NCBI RefSeq assembly: GCF_000003605.2
Contig: NW_003156243.1
Coordinates: 272,198 to 336,197 of the forward strand
Source: Saccoglossus kowalevskii
Taxonomy: Eukaryota > Hemichordata > Enteropneusta > Harrimaniidae
Reading direction: 5' to 3'
Length of the DNA stretch: 64,000 nt
In this document: positions 27,801 through 35,060 of the stretch, in pieces
Position numbering within the stretch: the first letter of the stretch is position 1
Layout of the letters: the number at the start of each line of letters is the position of its first letter
Notes under the pieces: generated by a model
Database searches by the model: none
Seen by the model: the letters and a program-made list of their open reading frames with translations, nothing else
Told to the model about the DNA's origin: nothing
Translations under genes and position numbers: made by a program

Positions 27801-30800
27801 ATTTCCAGAATTGGTCTTTGCTACATGCTAAATTGTTACTCTTGTCATTTTCCTTTAGACATCTGTTTGGTAAAGAAGTCCATGAAGAGAGACAGTCTAA
27901 CTTGGAGACAAAGTTCTTCAGTTTTACCACCTTTTACTACATTGTAAGTACATGGAACAGATCTTCTCTCCTTTGAAGCATCCCTTATGCTTTTGTAGTA
28001 ATTCAGATGGTATAATAATGTATATTTTTATTTTTTAGGTGTTTTTCGGATTCTCCATTGCTGGTACATTTCTCTATGGATACTTTTTTTGTTTCCATTT
28101 ACTTCACATTGTGATTATGAATCAGCTTTTGAACAGAGTGTTATTGGCTGTCACACTCAACGGTAAATATCATGTAGCTTTTCTATATTGTTTATATCTT
28201 ATTCTATAATGTTGGAGCATAACATTTCATTTGCGAAAACCAAGATTTGGAGTAGAGTACATTATGTTTTTTGTTTGTATTCATTATGTGAAAATAAATA
28301 AAAAAATTGGAGCATGACTTATTCGATGATTTTGGCATGTAACAATTCATTAGTAAAAACCAGGTTTTGGAGTAGGACTGTGTCAATTCTATAATATTTT
28401 AAACTACCAGAGTTATAACTTGATATATACTGTAACATGCTTTGATTGTTACCTAACTAGTCAGTAAAAGTAGTGAAATACTGTCAATACTGTTAAAGCA
28501 GCAGACTGTCACGCCATATATGATTCAATCATTTGTATTTTAACTTTACAGGCAAATCACTACTCTGGGTTTTCCTGTTGGGTTTCATCATCATTTACAT
28601 CTATGCAATTGTTGGATTTGCAGTTCTACGTAGTCATTTTGATACTGACTCGGGTCTCTACTGTGAAACCATGTTTCAATGTTTAGTGACATCTGTCAGG
28701 TTTGGACTTATTGATGGTCTGCAAGAGGTAAGAAGTTTTACTCTTACTCTGTCTTTGTTGTGTGTTTTCAAAAAAACATTTCTCATTATTTTATAAATTA
28801 TTTATATAATGTATGAAAAACATGCTATGCCTGAGAATATAAATAATAAGAGCAGAAAATATTAATAACTTGGTATTGTTATTAGCATGGTACAAAATGT
28901 TATAAATTTACATTTAATTATAATTTACGTTCCCTGTTATTTTTATAATGTGCCATTCCTGGCTTTAAATTTTAAATAGGTAAACAATTTTGTTAGCAAT
29001 GGAATTCAGATAAAAGTGCATGCCTTTGGACTTTATAAAAGATTATAAAATCTAGTTTGCATACCCCACTTTCAGTTGTACATTCTGTATGTTATTTTCC
29101 TATCTTTTTACAGTACTTGGCAATACCGGACACTGAAAACACTTTTCTGGCGTATGCATTACGTGCAATTTATGATATTACATTCTACATCCTGATCATT
29201 ACCATTGGATTGAACATCATCTTTGGTATCATTGTTGATACATTCTCAGAACTCAGAGATGCTAAGGTAAGAATGATTCAACTCTCAACTTATTATCGTA
29301 TAGTTTATGACGTCACAAGCCATTAGTTTGATAATTGGTATTTTACTACCTTAATTATAAAGTATATCAAAGCAGAGGGAAGTATATGAGTAGAACCTTA
29401 GGTAAAAGAATTTGCATCTTTTCTCTGCACTGACCAACCTTGTCTTGAGATTATGAATTGTGCCTGGGGAGGTGTGACAGGTAGTGTGAGTAATCGGCAT
29501 TAACTAATAAACAATGGATGAGATGACAGCTGCTGGGCATTGGATTCAAACTGTATTGAAAGGCATCATAAAAACCACATTTCAAACTTGGCACTATAAC
29601 AATCATACTATGGATTTGTACAATACAAGCACCTTTATAGAAACTTAAACCAAAAATCTTGACATTCAGTTGTAAATATATCTCAGGCAGTGAGTGGGTT
29701 TGAGTCTGCATTCCATTTACAATGACTTGTTTGTTTTTCCATTTCAGTGGAGGACAGATGAAGACATGAGAACATTGTGCTTCATTTGTGGGCGTGGCAG
29801 CTATGATTTTGAACACCATGGGAAAGGCTTTCGACATCATGTAAAATTTGAGCACAATATGTGGTCTTATCTCTTCTTCTTCATTCATTTGGATGATACC
29901 AGGTCAAATGACTACACAGCAATTGAACTCTATGTGTCAAATATGGTAAGGTTACCTATTCATTCAATTTTCACTTCATATATCATGGGCATATTTTCTC
30001 AAATTTATTTTCTTAATTTTATTTTCCTATTTTCTGACTGCTAACACCCAAACATCTGTGCAACCTCCATAGAAGATTTCATTAGTCAGATCTCAAAAAA
30101 AAATTCAATCTGGTTTTAATCAGATTGGTGTTTGTCTGTTGCATATTTTTGATTTCATTTATTGTCATCTTACAATTTATAACAACTTTAATGTATATGT
30201 TGATTGAATACTGCTTGTTGACAGATGTAATCAATGGATAATGATTTATTACAAACTAAAACATTGTGTTAATAATGCAACGAATAGAATTCATTTGTTA
30301 CCAGTACCTTCATATAAATTATTCAATTTTTAACCACATAGAGTTTTTCTAACATGCTTTACTCTAGTGTGTGCATATCAACCTGCAATAATTTAAGATT
30401 ATATTATAAAAATAATCATTGTTACTTTTATAGTTAAAAGAAGAAAATCATGAATTCTTCCCAGTGAATCGTGCATTGTGCCTTAGTAATGATGATGAAG
30501 ATTATGATACTAAAATAGATATGTTGATGGCAAGAGTAGATCAGATGATCAGGAGAAACAGAGAAGAGGTTGGTTTATGTAATTCCATTCTTAAACTGTA
30601 TTTTATTGTTAATAATAACTTTGTGTGATTGTGTTTTGTCAAATTCTGCTTATTGCTTATCAGGGAATAGTTGGTAAAAGCTTACCTAGAAATAGTTGGT
30701 GGCTACTTACCAGGGAATAGTTACCGATAATAGCTGCTTACCAAGGAATAGTTAGTAGCTACTTAACTTACCAGGAAATAGTTACCGGTAGTAGCTGCTT

Positions 30801-33409
30801 ACCAAGGAATAGTTAGTAGCTACTTAACTTACCAGGGAATAGTTGGTTGCTACTTACCAAAGAATAGTTGTTAGCTGCTTACCAAAGAATACATGTAGTT
30901 GTTGGCTACTTACCAGGGAATAGTTGGTTGCTACTTACCAGAGAATAGTTGTTAGCTGCTTACCAAAGAATACATGTAGTTGTTGGCTGCTTACCAGGGA
31001 ATAGTTGGTTGCTACTTACCAGAGAATAGTTGTTAGCTGCTTACCAAAGAATAGTTGTTAGCTGCTTACCAGAGAATAGTTGTTGGCTACTTACCAGAGA
31101 ATAGTTGGTAGCTGGTTATCTTCTACAGAAACATGTAGTAAGCACGTCTTTGCAACCTGTTTCACTTTACTTTGCAATATATCCTTAACAATGCTGAGGT
31201 TCAAATATAATAATTTACTTATTAAAACAAAATAAAAACAAGGTAGATATGTCTATAAATATCTATGATTTTTGCATATTGTAATTGGATTTGTTGTGCA
31301 ACTCTTCATGACCATGAAGTTTCGTACAGCAGAAAACAAATATGATTCCATGAAAACTTGAAATATCTCCTCAAATGCCTAGTCAAAATAAGTTATGGGT
31401 ATATAGCACATTGCTAATCACTTTACAATCAATTATTGCTGTTCTCTTACATCTCTGTAACAACTCTCATAGTCTTATTCTCTTAGACCTATCCCTGCAC
31501 TTATTGAGGCCTGTTTTACTCACATCACCATTTATGTTGACAGGACGCTAATCGTCGTCGTGATGAACTAAGACAGAAACAGATACAATGGGAGAAAGAA
31601 CACCGTGGATAATTGGAACTGCCAACATCTATTCCTCTGTATTGTTTACAGGTACACTTCTCTTCCATTCAACAGCTGTGGCAGATGGTTATTTACCCAT
31701 GTTAACCCATGTGATAACAGTGCTATATTCTTACCTGCATGTCTTCCTGAAAACTAACAAATATCTTGTAACTGTCACAGTCTTCTTTGCACAATTCACA
31801 GTATTATCTTGTTTAATTAACACTAAAAAATTATGTCATCTGTAGCTCTAACAATATTGCTACATCATGAGTGCTATGTGTACTTAAAATGATTACTTTA
31901 TGTGTGTACCGGGTAATAGGTGTGTCCATAGATTTTAGGATGTGGTTGTATTACCTTGTCTGTATCATCATGGAAAATGTCTGTCCTTGTTTTTGTTGGT
32001 GACTCCATACTAAAACCATTTTAGTTTCTGTTTGGACAAAGTCACAAAATGGGAACTTGGATTAACGTTCATCGGTATCCATGCAACCAAAAATTTGCTG
32101 AAATAAAACATTACTTTAGACATAGAAATAAGTGGACGGATTGAAGATATTCAACTGCTGATGATGTGAACCAGATGCTAGTAATTATTTCCAAGATTTG
32201 TCAATTAGTTAAGTTCAGTAAACAACTGTCCAGTTCAAGATACTCATAAAAGATATGGATGATCCATTTAATTCCTTCTAAATTTAAATACAATCAGGTG
32301 TGAATCGTTGTAGAAGTCTTAGACTAATTTTTTTGAGAAATGATGTAAATTATTACTTTATACATCTGCCACCAGAATGCCATTTGCGATATTACACTGA
32401 GTATTTGCATCCTACCATATTAGGAAATGCAAATTCCAAATATGGAACAATTATGCGCATAAGCGTCATCTAATACTAAAAACACAACATGGCAGCCCCA
32501 GAAAACTTTATTTGTAAATTTCACGAAAAAGCATGGAAACTTTTTGGATTTTTCAGCTTTAAGACTTTGTATTCACTGTGTTTGCAAATATGTGTTCTAC
32601 CCTTAGTCATCTTTGTCAGCATATTCACTCACATTACAGCTGTCATACAAGAACATTATAGAACAGTTACGGAAGGAGTAACTAAAAGAATTACCTGAGA
32701 TGTGTAAATTATATCCTTAGATCTTTTGCCAGCGTGTTAACAGAGTATATAAATTGTATTTTTTGTGGATCCAATACTCGACTCATTTACAGTGTGTATA
32801 ATGATTGTCAAGTGTGATCTCCCCCCTGACTTTCAGTTAGATTTGTGTTGCTGCAGCCAGGAGTTAATACTAAAGACAACTGCTTTTAAAACAAATGTAC
32901 TCAGTTCACTACTCAATTTAGAACTATACTAGTTATAGATGTATTGTCAAAAATAAAAAATATGGTTACATTTTTTTTATCTGTATATCATACAAAAAAA
33001 CAATTATTATTGCCTCAGATGGTTGTGTTATTGCACAAAAACAAATACGTGTAAATTTGATTTCTCAACTCTAGGGGCACTTTAAAATGTCGTGATTACA
33101 GAATAGGACAAATATTTTGTTAATAGTTTGTATAAATATAATGCCTGAGATTATTTCTGCACAAAAATTAATGCATGTTAAACTTAGCTTGTCACATCAA
33201 TCAAAGTAGTACTGTAAGCATTTTACAAATAGAGGCATTGTGTCAACAGTGGTTCTGTTAGTCACTTCTATTTATACTTATTTTTGCAGGATAAAATGAA
33301 AAAGAAACAGGAGCTGGCACAGAAAGATAAACAGAAACAACAACAGTGGGCTCAAATGATGCAACGAGCTACAACTGCGAAAGGAAGAAGTAGAGTACCT
33401 CAAGACTGA
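35..33409 (+). CDS. Gene A: IP3 receptor (ITPR)-like Ca2+ channel, C-terminal ~1,530 codons, 36+ exons (5' part outside window)
   Basis: Predicted endoplasmic-reticulum Ca2+-release channel of the IP3R/RyR superfamily, closest in layout to IP3R. Hand-spliced exons: 35-158, 5310-5374, 6062-6158, 6687-6815, 8165-8274, 8391-8475, 8627-8814, 9730-9916, 10152-10238, 10875-10979, 13755-13826, 13996-14131, 14817-14997, 16044-16119, 16281-16357, 16845-17001, 17927-18024, 18577-18676, 18862-18966, (19848-19865), 21168-21422, 22134-22268, 22995-23144, 23392-23508, 24306-24461, 25094-25196, 25461-25603, 26331-26500, 26864-26953, 27060-27212, 27859-27943, 28039-28162, 28552-28727, 29114-29266, 29748-29945, 30434-30568, then 31544-31612 or 33290-33409. 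All junctions keep frame and use GT-AG. The translated order matches IP3R1 from roughly residue 1400 to the end: RIH region, RIH-associated domain, third helical block, six membrane helices, CFIC zinc linker, coiled coil. The N-terminal IP3-binding core is not in the window, so IP3 sensitivity cannot be judged. A paralogue (gene B) lies downstream in opposite orientation. Confidence 0.93.
261..501. mobile_element. MITE-like foldback element in gene A intron 1
   Basis: Inverted ends: CATTCATGTTACAGATCT on the left and, read on the other strand, CATTCATGTAACGGGATCTC on the right, enclosing about 200 bases. No clear target duplication. The interior has no support as a gene. Confidence 0.55.
696..872. 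repeat. Imperfect foldback
   Basis: Left arm GAGAGCCACAAGACTTG and right arm whose complement reads GAGAGCAACAAGACTT, about 175 bases overall. Probably a small non-autonomous DNA element. Confidence 0.4.
1424..1462 (+). CDS. Gene A candidate 13-codon microexon in intron 1
   Basis: A 39-nt open segment encoding QQLKGTNKLKHVQ is bounded by a pyrimidine-containing acceptor (tttcaataaacag) and a donor (gtacga). Its length is a multiple of three and its phase (0) fits both flanking exons, so including it would keep the frame. Gene B shows no counterpart. It may be a cassette exon or a chance match. Confidence 0.35.
2300..2580. mobile_element. GC-rich repeat-like segment after a poly(G) run
   Basis: A run of 13 G at about 2306-2318 is followed by about 250 bases clearly richer in GC than the intron around it (ggcgccctc, caaaggcgacc, gccgcttgcatgccgagg). 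It looks like a piece of an inserted element, but I cannot assign a family. Confidence 0.3.
3113..3915. repeat. Tandem duplication of a ~400-bp intronic segment
   Basis: Copy 1 (about 3113-3528) and copy 2 (about 3529-3915) share long near-identical stretches, for example tgtgactttctattgg, cttctaatagcagctaat, aaattgaagtacttctactt and gtgctagtggtctatggtgc. Copy 1 carries an extra (GAATA)n microsatellite at about 3342-3372. Confidence 0.85.
5511..5831 (+). mobile_element. Foldback MITE, copy 1
   Basis: About 320 bases: a unique part beginning ATTAGGAAACACAAATTCCA with CATAAGCGTCCTCTAATA, ending in a hairpin whose arms read AGGTTATTATTAGGATACTGG and, complemented, GAGGTTATTACGATACTGGA. A second full copy lies inverted at 14411-14735. 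Confidence 0.75.
5840..5925 (+). repeat. Dispersed repeat fragment (shared with ~19283-19370)
   Basis: ATATGGTAAAATGAATTCAC and GAAATCAGATGCCACA resemble TTTGGTAAAATGAAATTCAC and GAAATCAGCAGTCACA near 19285. Similar spacing suggests a common repeat. Confidence 0.4.
7343..7481. mobile_element. Foldback MITE, copy 2 (hairpin part)
   Basis: Arms: TAAGCTCATCACAAGTATACCGC on the left and, complemented, GAGGTTATCAAAAAAATACCGC on the right, with tgtgtcaatcaa in the loop, as in copies at 5702, 13565 and 14411. Preceded by a shared lead-in (acaagcaggaaaaa) also seen before copy 3. Confidence 0.6.
8165..9916 (+). CDS. Gene A exons 5-8: RIH region (VEELNLP...CAEGENRF block)
   Basis: Exon 5 (8165-8274) encodes VEELNLPIKRNQ and FFMQYRPEVAYII; exon 6 (8391-8475) ends in SALVDVLATCAE; exon 7 (8627-8814) begins GENRFIESICQTIFSLDELL; exon 8 (9730-9916) begins RFWGIMENMTKEFE and ends FDGMLPMIQ. 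This matches the IP3R stretch with HLVELLAVCTEGKN, LPLDDIV and WKLFENF, a diagnostic landmark of the IP3R central solenoid. Exon 7 carries 95 bases identical to gene B. Exon 8 is 24 nt longer than its gene B partner; the extra codons lie in a charged loop (DPTEDGKNH). Confidence 0.93.
9071..9184. repeat. Foldback of ~114 bp
   Basis: TGGTCTGGATACGGCTTTTG pairs with the complement TGGACTGGATACAGCTTTTG of the right end. CCCTCG words in the loop recur in the region 8880-9140. Confidence 0.6.
9187..9582. mobile_element. MITE of ~396 bp with ~30-bp terminal inverted repeats
   Basis: Left end AGGCCAGACTTTTTTTATTC then CTTGTTTCTCGAG; right end complement AGGCCAGATTTTTATTATCC then CTTGTTTCGCGA. No coding capacity. 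It lies in the intron between gene A exons 7 and 8. Confidence 0.75.
10152..16357 (+). CDS. Gene A exons 9-15: central helical region up to the RIH-associated domain
   Basis: Exons 10152-10238, 10875-10979, 13755-13826, 13996-14131, 14817-14997, 16044-16119 and 16281-16357. They encode a mostly helical, charged stretch: VFFMQFYRIDKEQY, NFVKVAGELLSNMTHMKT, KYEDYYKAEEEVND, EYTEIGGDEELPLGEEFQ, and LLRALIHNEERQLPEDW. It corresponds to the IP3R segment ending KVLQTLREMM. Exon 13 holds a run of six lysines after NL, absent from gene B. The intron between exons 10 and 11 is about 2.8 kb and ends with a foldback element. All seven exons have in-phase partners in gene B. Confidence 0.9.
10980..13564 (+). 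other. Large gene A intron 10, nothing recognisable
   Basis: About 2.6 kb of AT-rich sequence between exon 10 and the foldback before exon 11. I see no exon, RNA gene or clear repeat. Confidence 0.5.
13565..13679. mobile_element. Foldback MITE, copy 3 (hairpin part)
   Basis: GAGGTTATCACCAGAATACCGCAAAGTAT pairs with the right arm, whose complement starts GAGGTTACCGCAAAGTATGC. Located 75 bases before gene A exon 11. Confidence 0.65.
14411..14735 (-). mobile_element. Foldback MITE, copy 4 (full length, inverted)
   Basis: Hairpin GAAGGTTATTACGAGAATACC ... TAATAACCTTATG followed by a tail that is the reverse complement of copy 1 (CATGGGAATGCCAAAATC, GAATCAGCGAACTTCTTTGTG, GACACGCTTATGTGCG, CATTTCCTAATATGG). 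It lies between gene A exons 12 and 13. Confidence 0.75.
15505..15563 (+). mobile_element. LINE-like 3' tail with (ATT)n
   Basis: CTGATAGAAACATTGTATTT, CTAAGGATGCAATAAAG and then ATT repeats. Nearly the same tail occurs at 20860-20918, indicating two retroposed copies of one family, 5' truncated. Confidence 0.5.
16845..18676 (+). CDS. Gene A exons 16-18: RIH-associated domain
   Basis: Exon 16 (16845-17001, 157 nt) encodes VQKELNEHGAMLKVLPLLAR and EVLAFLSAMLFGGNEDVQ; exon 17 (17927-18024) encodes SSLIDYFLSTREEHFFMAIK; exon 18 (18577-18676) encodes a charged helix KRALQSQHRAKIDEALEQQK. The pattern is that of IP3R/RyR RIH-associated domains (LNKxGAxxLVxDLI, ILLAIALLEGGN, then a segment with FFKVFYDRM). 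Phases 2/2/0 match gene B exactly. Confidence 0.93.
18862..21422 (+). CDS. Gene A exons 19-21: Gly/Arg/Lys-rich linker, mostly specific to gene A
   Basis: Exon 19 (18862-18966, 35 codons) encodes TILAGSMMMKRSTAGSKG followed by repeated RLGSRFGSKRGKGG-like blocks. Candidate exon 20 (19848-19865) is an 18-nt microexon RHRKHK with AG/GT borders and phase 0. Exon 21 (21168-21422, 85 codons) encodes SQRSMNRQKFLQGSRRTL and then a Lys/Asp-rich, low-complexity linker ending DLGDIEFE. In IP3Rs this position is a flexible linker between the RIH-associated domain and the next helical block, and is often spliced or phosphorylated. Gene B has only a 40-codon exon here (51309-51428), with no counterpart of exons 19-20. 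Role unknown; basic clusters suggest binding to an acidic partner or membrane, which is inference. Confidence 0.8.
19285..19470. repeat. Imperfect foldback
   Basis: GGTAAAATGAAATTCAC pairs with the complement of GTGAATTTCATTTCACTT about 150 bases on; related to the fragment at 5840-5925. Confidence 0.4.
19943..20337. mobile_element. MITE (395 bp) with perfect 11-bp target-site duplication
   Basis: The element begins AGCCTGA and ends TCAGGCT. It is flanked on both sides by ACTCTTACACT (19932-19942 and 20338-20348). It is richer in GC than the intron and has no coding capacity. An 11-bp duplication is within the range of Mutator-like elements (about 9-11 bp) rather than Tc1/mariner (TA) or hAT (8 bp). 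Confidence 0.85.
20860..20929 (+). mobile_element. LINE-like 3' tail with (ATT)n, second copy
   Basis: CTGATAGAAATACTGTATTT, CTAAAGATGCAATAAATATT and ATT repeats, followed by a C-run. Same family as 15505-15563. Confidence 0.5.
22134..26500 (+). CDS. Gene A exons 22-28: third helical block and junction to the channel
   Basis: Exons 22134-22268, 22995-23144, 23392-23508, 24306-24461, 25094-25196, 25461-25603 and 26331-26500. Landmarks: LRILGQMCDGQHSYLQ, NYLREQPDNIKSVNLVAETA, FLDLLYSN, GNHANAMVIFDNKIIEYIN, LIMSMIEENSAES, FAYYHILMRLQDID, WEFYAANSMSVELL, VHFRV and IVDFVDWSKDIMSD. They align in order with IP3R [27 protein letters not shown], the ANQ/ENQN segment, ALEFYAKHTAQIEIVRLD and the helix leading to S1. 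This block passes regulatory changes to the pore in the family. Exon lengths match gene B for most of the seven exons. Confidence 0.94.
22600..22745 (+). mobile_element. Retroposon 3' end fragment
   Basis: T-rich stretch ending CCCCTGATGGTTTTGGTTG and TAATAAAGTTATTATTTAA, typical of a 5'-truncated non-LTR element tail. Family not determined. Confidence 0.35.
24024..24037 (+). promoter_or_regulatory. CTCF-like core motif
   Basis: CCACTAGGTGGCGC fits the bilaterian CTCF core CCASYAGRKGGCRS at every position. It lies in the intron between gene A exons 24 and 25. A single match in 64 kb may be chance or part of a repeat. Confidence 0.4.
24637..24785 (+). mobile_element. tRNA-derived SINE-like element
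   Basis: GGTAGCGTAGTGGTAGG resembles a pol III box A, and CAATCAATTCTGCCC about 40 bases on resembles a decayed box B, followed by CTGGGTGAGTGTGACGTACA. Not a tRNA gene: no cloverleaf can be made. Confidence 0.45.
25300..25425 (+). mobile_element. Retroposon tail ending in (ATTCT)n
   Basis: TGGTGGAAATAAAGCATATT runs into four ATTCT units at about 25402-25422, as in 5'-truncated LINEs with simple-repeat tails. It ends 40 bases before gene A exon 27. Confidence 0.45.
26864..29266 (+). CDS. Gene A exons 29-34: six-helix channel domain with a non-canonical selectivity filter
   Basis: S1: PLWNWSLLLLSFAINIII (26864-26953). S2: HNLLSLCLLLSFFLSN (27060-27212). A cytosolic linker (27859-27943) follows. 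S3/S4: VFFGFSIAGTFLYGYFF and LLNRVLLAVTLN (28039-28162). S5: LLWVFLLGFIIIYIYAIVGF, luminal loop and pore helix CETMFQCLVTSV (28552-28727). S6: YDITFYILIITIGLNIIFG and GIIVDTFSELRDAK (29114-29266). The S6, NGKSLL and pore-helix CETM are plainly IP3R-like. The canonical filter GGGVGD/GGGIGD is absent: after TSVR comes FGLIDGLQE at the exon end, then YLAIPDTENT. I found no in-frame coding segment for a GGGVGD stretch in the 386-bp intron at this point. Confidence 0.93.
29748..30568 (+). CDS. Gene A exons 35-36: zinc-binding C-terminal linker and start of coiled coil
   Basis: Exon 35 (29748-29945, 66 codons) begins WRTDEDMRTLCFICGRGSYD and contains FRHHVKFEHNMWSYLFFFIH, the Cys-Cys-His-His linker motif shared by IP3Rs and RyRs, followed by TAIELYVSNM (compare TGPESYVAEM in IP3R). 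Exon 36 (30434-30568, 45 codons) encodes LKEENHEFFPVNRALCLS, like IP3R IKERNLDWFPRMRAMSL, and then an acidic, helical stretch ending MIRRNREE. The donor after exon 36 (gttggt) is weak. Reading on without splicing would add 19 codons (VGLCNSILKL...) and stop at 30628. Confidence 0.93.
30660..31117 (+). repeat. 25-bp minisatellite (ACTTACCAGGGAATAGTTGG family)
   Basis: About 17 diverged units of AGCTGCTTACCAAAGAATAG plus TTGTT, lying in the intron between gene A exon 36 and the first alternative last exon. Confidence 0.9.
31544..31612 (+). CDS. Gene A alternative last exon a (coiled-coil end ...EKEHRG)
   Basis: After acceptor tgttgacag the exon encodes DANRRRDELRQKQIQWEKEH, then RG and TAA (31610-31612). 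Its phase (0) fits the end of exon 36, so the charged coiled coil continues for 22 residues and ends. It has no usable in-frame donor before its stop. It competes with the exon at 33290. AATAAA hexamers at 32102 and 32952-32958 could serve this shorter transcript. Confidence 0.72.
   Translation, partial: DANRRRDELRQKQIQWEKEHRG
32413..32500 (+). mobile_element. Fragment of the foldback MITE family
   Basis: CATCCTACCATATTAGGAAA, GCGCATAAGCGTCATCTAAT and CATGGCAGCCCC match the unique part of copies at 5511 and 14411. The hairpin part is absent. Confidence 0.6.
33290..33409 (+). CDS. Gene A alternative last exon b (basic/Gln-rich tail ...RVPQD)
   Basis: After acceptor tatttttgcag the exon encodes DKMKKKQELAQKDKQKQQQW, then AQMMQRATTAKGRSRVPQD and TGA (33407-33409), 39 residues. 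Like exon a it begins in phase 0 with an Asp codon, so exon 36 can join either one, giving two different C-terminal tails. In IP3Rs the C-terminal coiled coil contacts the N-terminal domains of neighbouring subunits and carries binding sites for other proteins. The effect here is inference. Confidence 0.75.
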   Translation, partial: DKMKKKQELAQKDKQKQQQWAQMMQRATTAKGRSRVPQD

Positions 33410-34694
33410 TGAGAACCTCATTTGTGCTATTTTTAGAATATTTGCTGAATTCAGTTGACATACATGTATTGTAGTGCCTAATTTTATTTGTGATTATATG
33501 TATCAATATTTTTATTCAAATTATCCTGTTTGTTGTGAATAATATTGAGAAATTAGTTAATATAATCAGAAATGTCTACATTTGACCAGGGAAGAGCATA
33601 AATTGAAAATAGATTTTTTTTTCATTGTAACATGCTAACAGTGATCATGATCATTCATAATCCATCCATTTTTTATATATTAACTTTTTATAGGATTATT
33701 TTTTTGCTCAATTAGAAATGCATCTTAAAATCACTGATATTTCAGATTTCAGCCTTGTAAATGAAGTCTTGGTGGAAAATCTAAATATTGTGTTCACTTT
33801 CTGTGATATTTTCTGCCTTTATTTCAAAACTTAAACTTGTCCGTCCCAATGAAGTAAGATTTATAATCTTTAATTTATTTTCAAGGCTTGTTCACTGACA
33901 CTTTGTTCTCAATCTTGTATATTTTAGATTTAATTTATTAAAATTACCTCAAATGTTATTTTTACATTTGTTTTTCCGGAATTAGCTTTGCCTTCATTAA
34001 TTGTCACATGTCTTGCATTTACTTTTTGTATATCCATGATGTAACTGACATCAGTAGGGGGTCAGGAATGTATTGTACATATCATACATAGTACAACCTT
34101 TAATATGGACCAGACTGTTTGGTTTATATGACTGTTTGGTCTACAAATTATATATACAGGTTATTTCTATATTATTCTGTTCTACATAGCTTATCACAGA
34201 TTATAAGGCCACACATTAGCTAAACTTTGAATTTAATTTCACATCATCTAGGCTTGGCTAATATCTAGCATCCTGTAGGGTATTAAAATGTATGGCATAT
34301 ACTGTAATTACTGACTGACTTTGCTAGATCCCTTACCTTCAAAACCACAGTAAATGTACATTTTAGTTATTTTGATCACAAAAACTAACAAACAAACATG
34401 TCACTTTCCAACCTAGCACAGTCCAGTCCTCAATTGATCATAAAATAACAATTCTTAATTTTTAATATTTCATGTGTAATGCTGCAATTACTTATCCAGA
34501 CCTGGGTATTTTATCCTTGTTGTTACATATTTTGTATATTGATGAAAAGGGATTTTACTCGCTGTATATTTTTTTAAAAGATTTGTATTCACAGATTTGT
34601 ATTGTATTCCTTATACTTTTAGAGTAAATATTATTTTATACATGAATGTTGATGTGTAAACAATTGTAATTAGCCAAGATATTTATACAGAAAA

Positions 34695-34700
34695 AATAAA
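34695..34700 (+). promoter_or_regulatory. Candidate poly(A) signal of gene A (long form)
   Basis: AATAAA in aaaaaataaaattgac, about 1.29 kb after the stop of last exon b. AT-rich 3' UTR-like sequence without other features lies between. Other hexamers exist nearby, so the choice is tentative. Confidence 0.35.
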
Positions 34701-34759
34701 ATTGACTATGGTCATTTTTGTCCCCAAAACACCAAAAAATTGACTTTTGAACATGTCAT

Positions 34760-35060
34760 CAATTGTTTTGTGTTATGCATAGACCCATTAATTCAAATTT
34801 AATACTGACATCTCTCATGATGCATGTCAATTTTTTCTGAAAGAATTGGCCGAATGTCTGCCATTTGTTTTGTTTTTAGGTACATTTAAAAGATTTTGTT
34901 TAAATTTAGTACAAAATGCATGACATAATGAGTTACATGTTTGCTGCAATAATTTATGATGATTTTATTCATAATTGGAATGAACATCTCGCACAATCTG
35001 TCAATGATGCACATTGATTGTGATTTGAGTCACAATGGCTGACTGACAGCCATGCTGTGA
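34760..35060 (+). repeat. Left flank copies of a palindrome-bearing repeat
   Basis: AATTGGCCGAATGTCTGCCATTT (about 34846) and CAATGGCTGACTGACAGCCA (about 35030) are diverged versions of the GATGGCCGACTGGCAGCCATC motif that recurs four times at 37376-37830. Confidence 0.5.

Noticed and set aside
28728-29113. Search for a hidden microexon encoding GGGVGD or GGGIGD between gene A exons 33 and 34
   Set aside because: No in-frame open segment with AG/GT borders encodes such a motif. The acceptor-like cag near 29076 gives a 38-nt segment that breaks frame.
29451-29888. 145-codon minus-strand open frame
   Set aside because: Shadow of gene A exon 35 and its upstream intron on the opposite strand.
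32489-32698. 69-codon + strand open frame starting MAAPENF
   Set aside because: It begins in the MITE fragment at 32413-32500 and has no support from splicing or similarity.
35-33409. Ryanodine receptor as identity of the genes
   Set aside because: Some pore residues (LRAIYDITF, YDF before the His pair) recall RyR, but the RIH-associated block, the FFPVNRALCL segment, the presence of a C-terminal coiled coil in gene A and the overall spacing follow IP3R.
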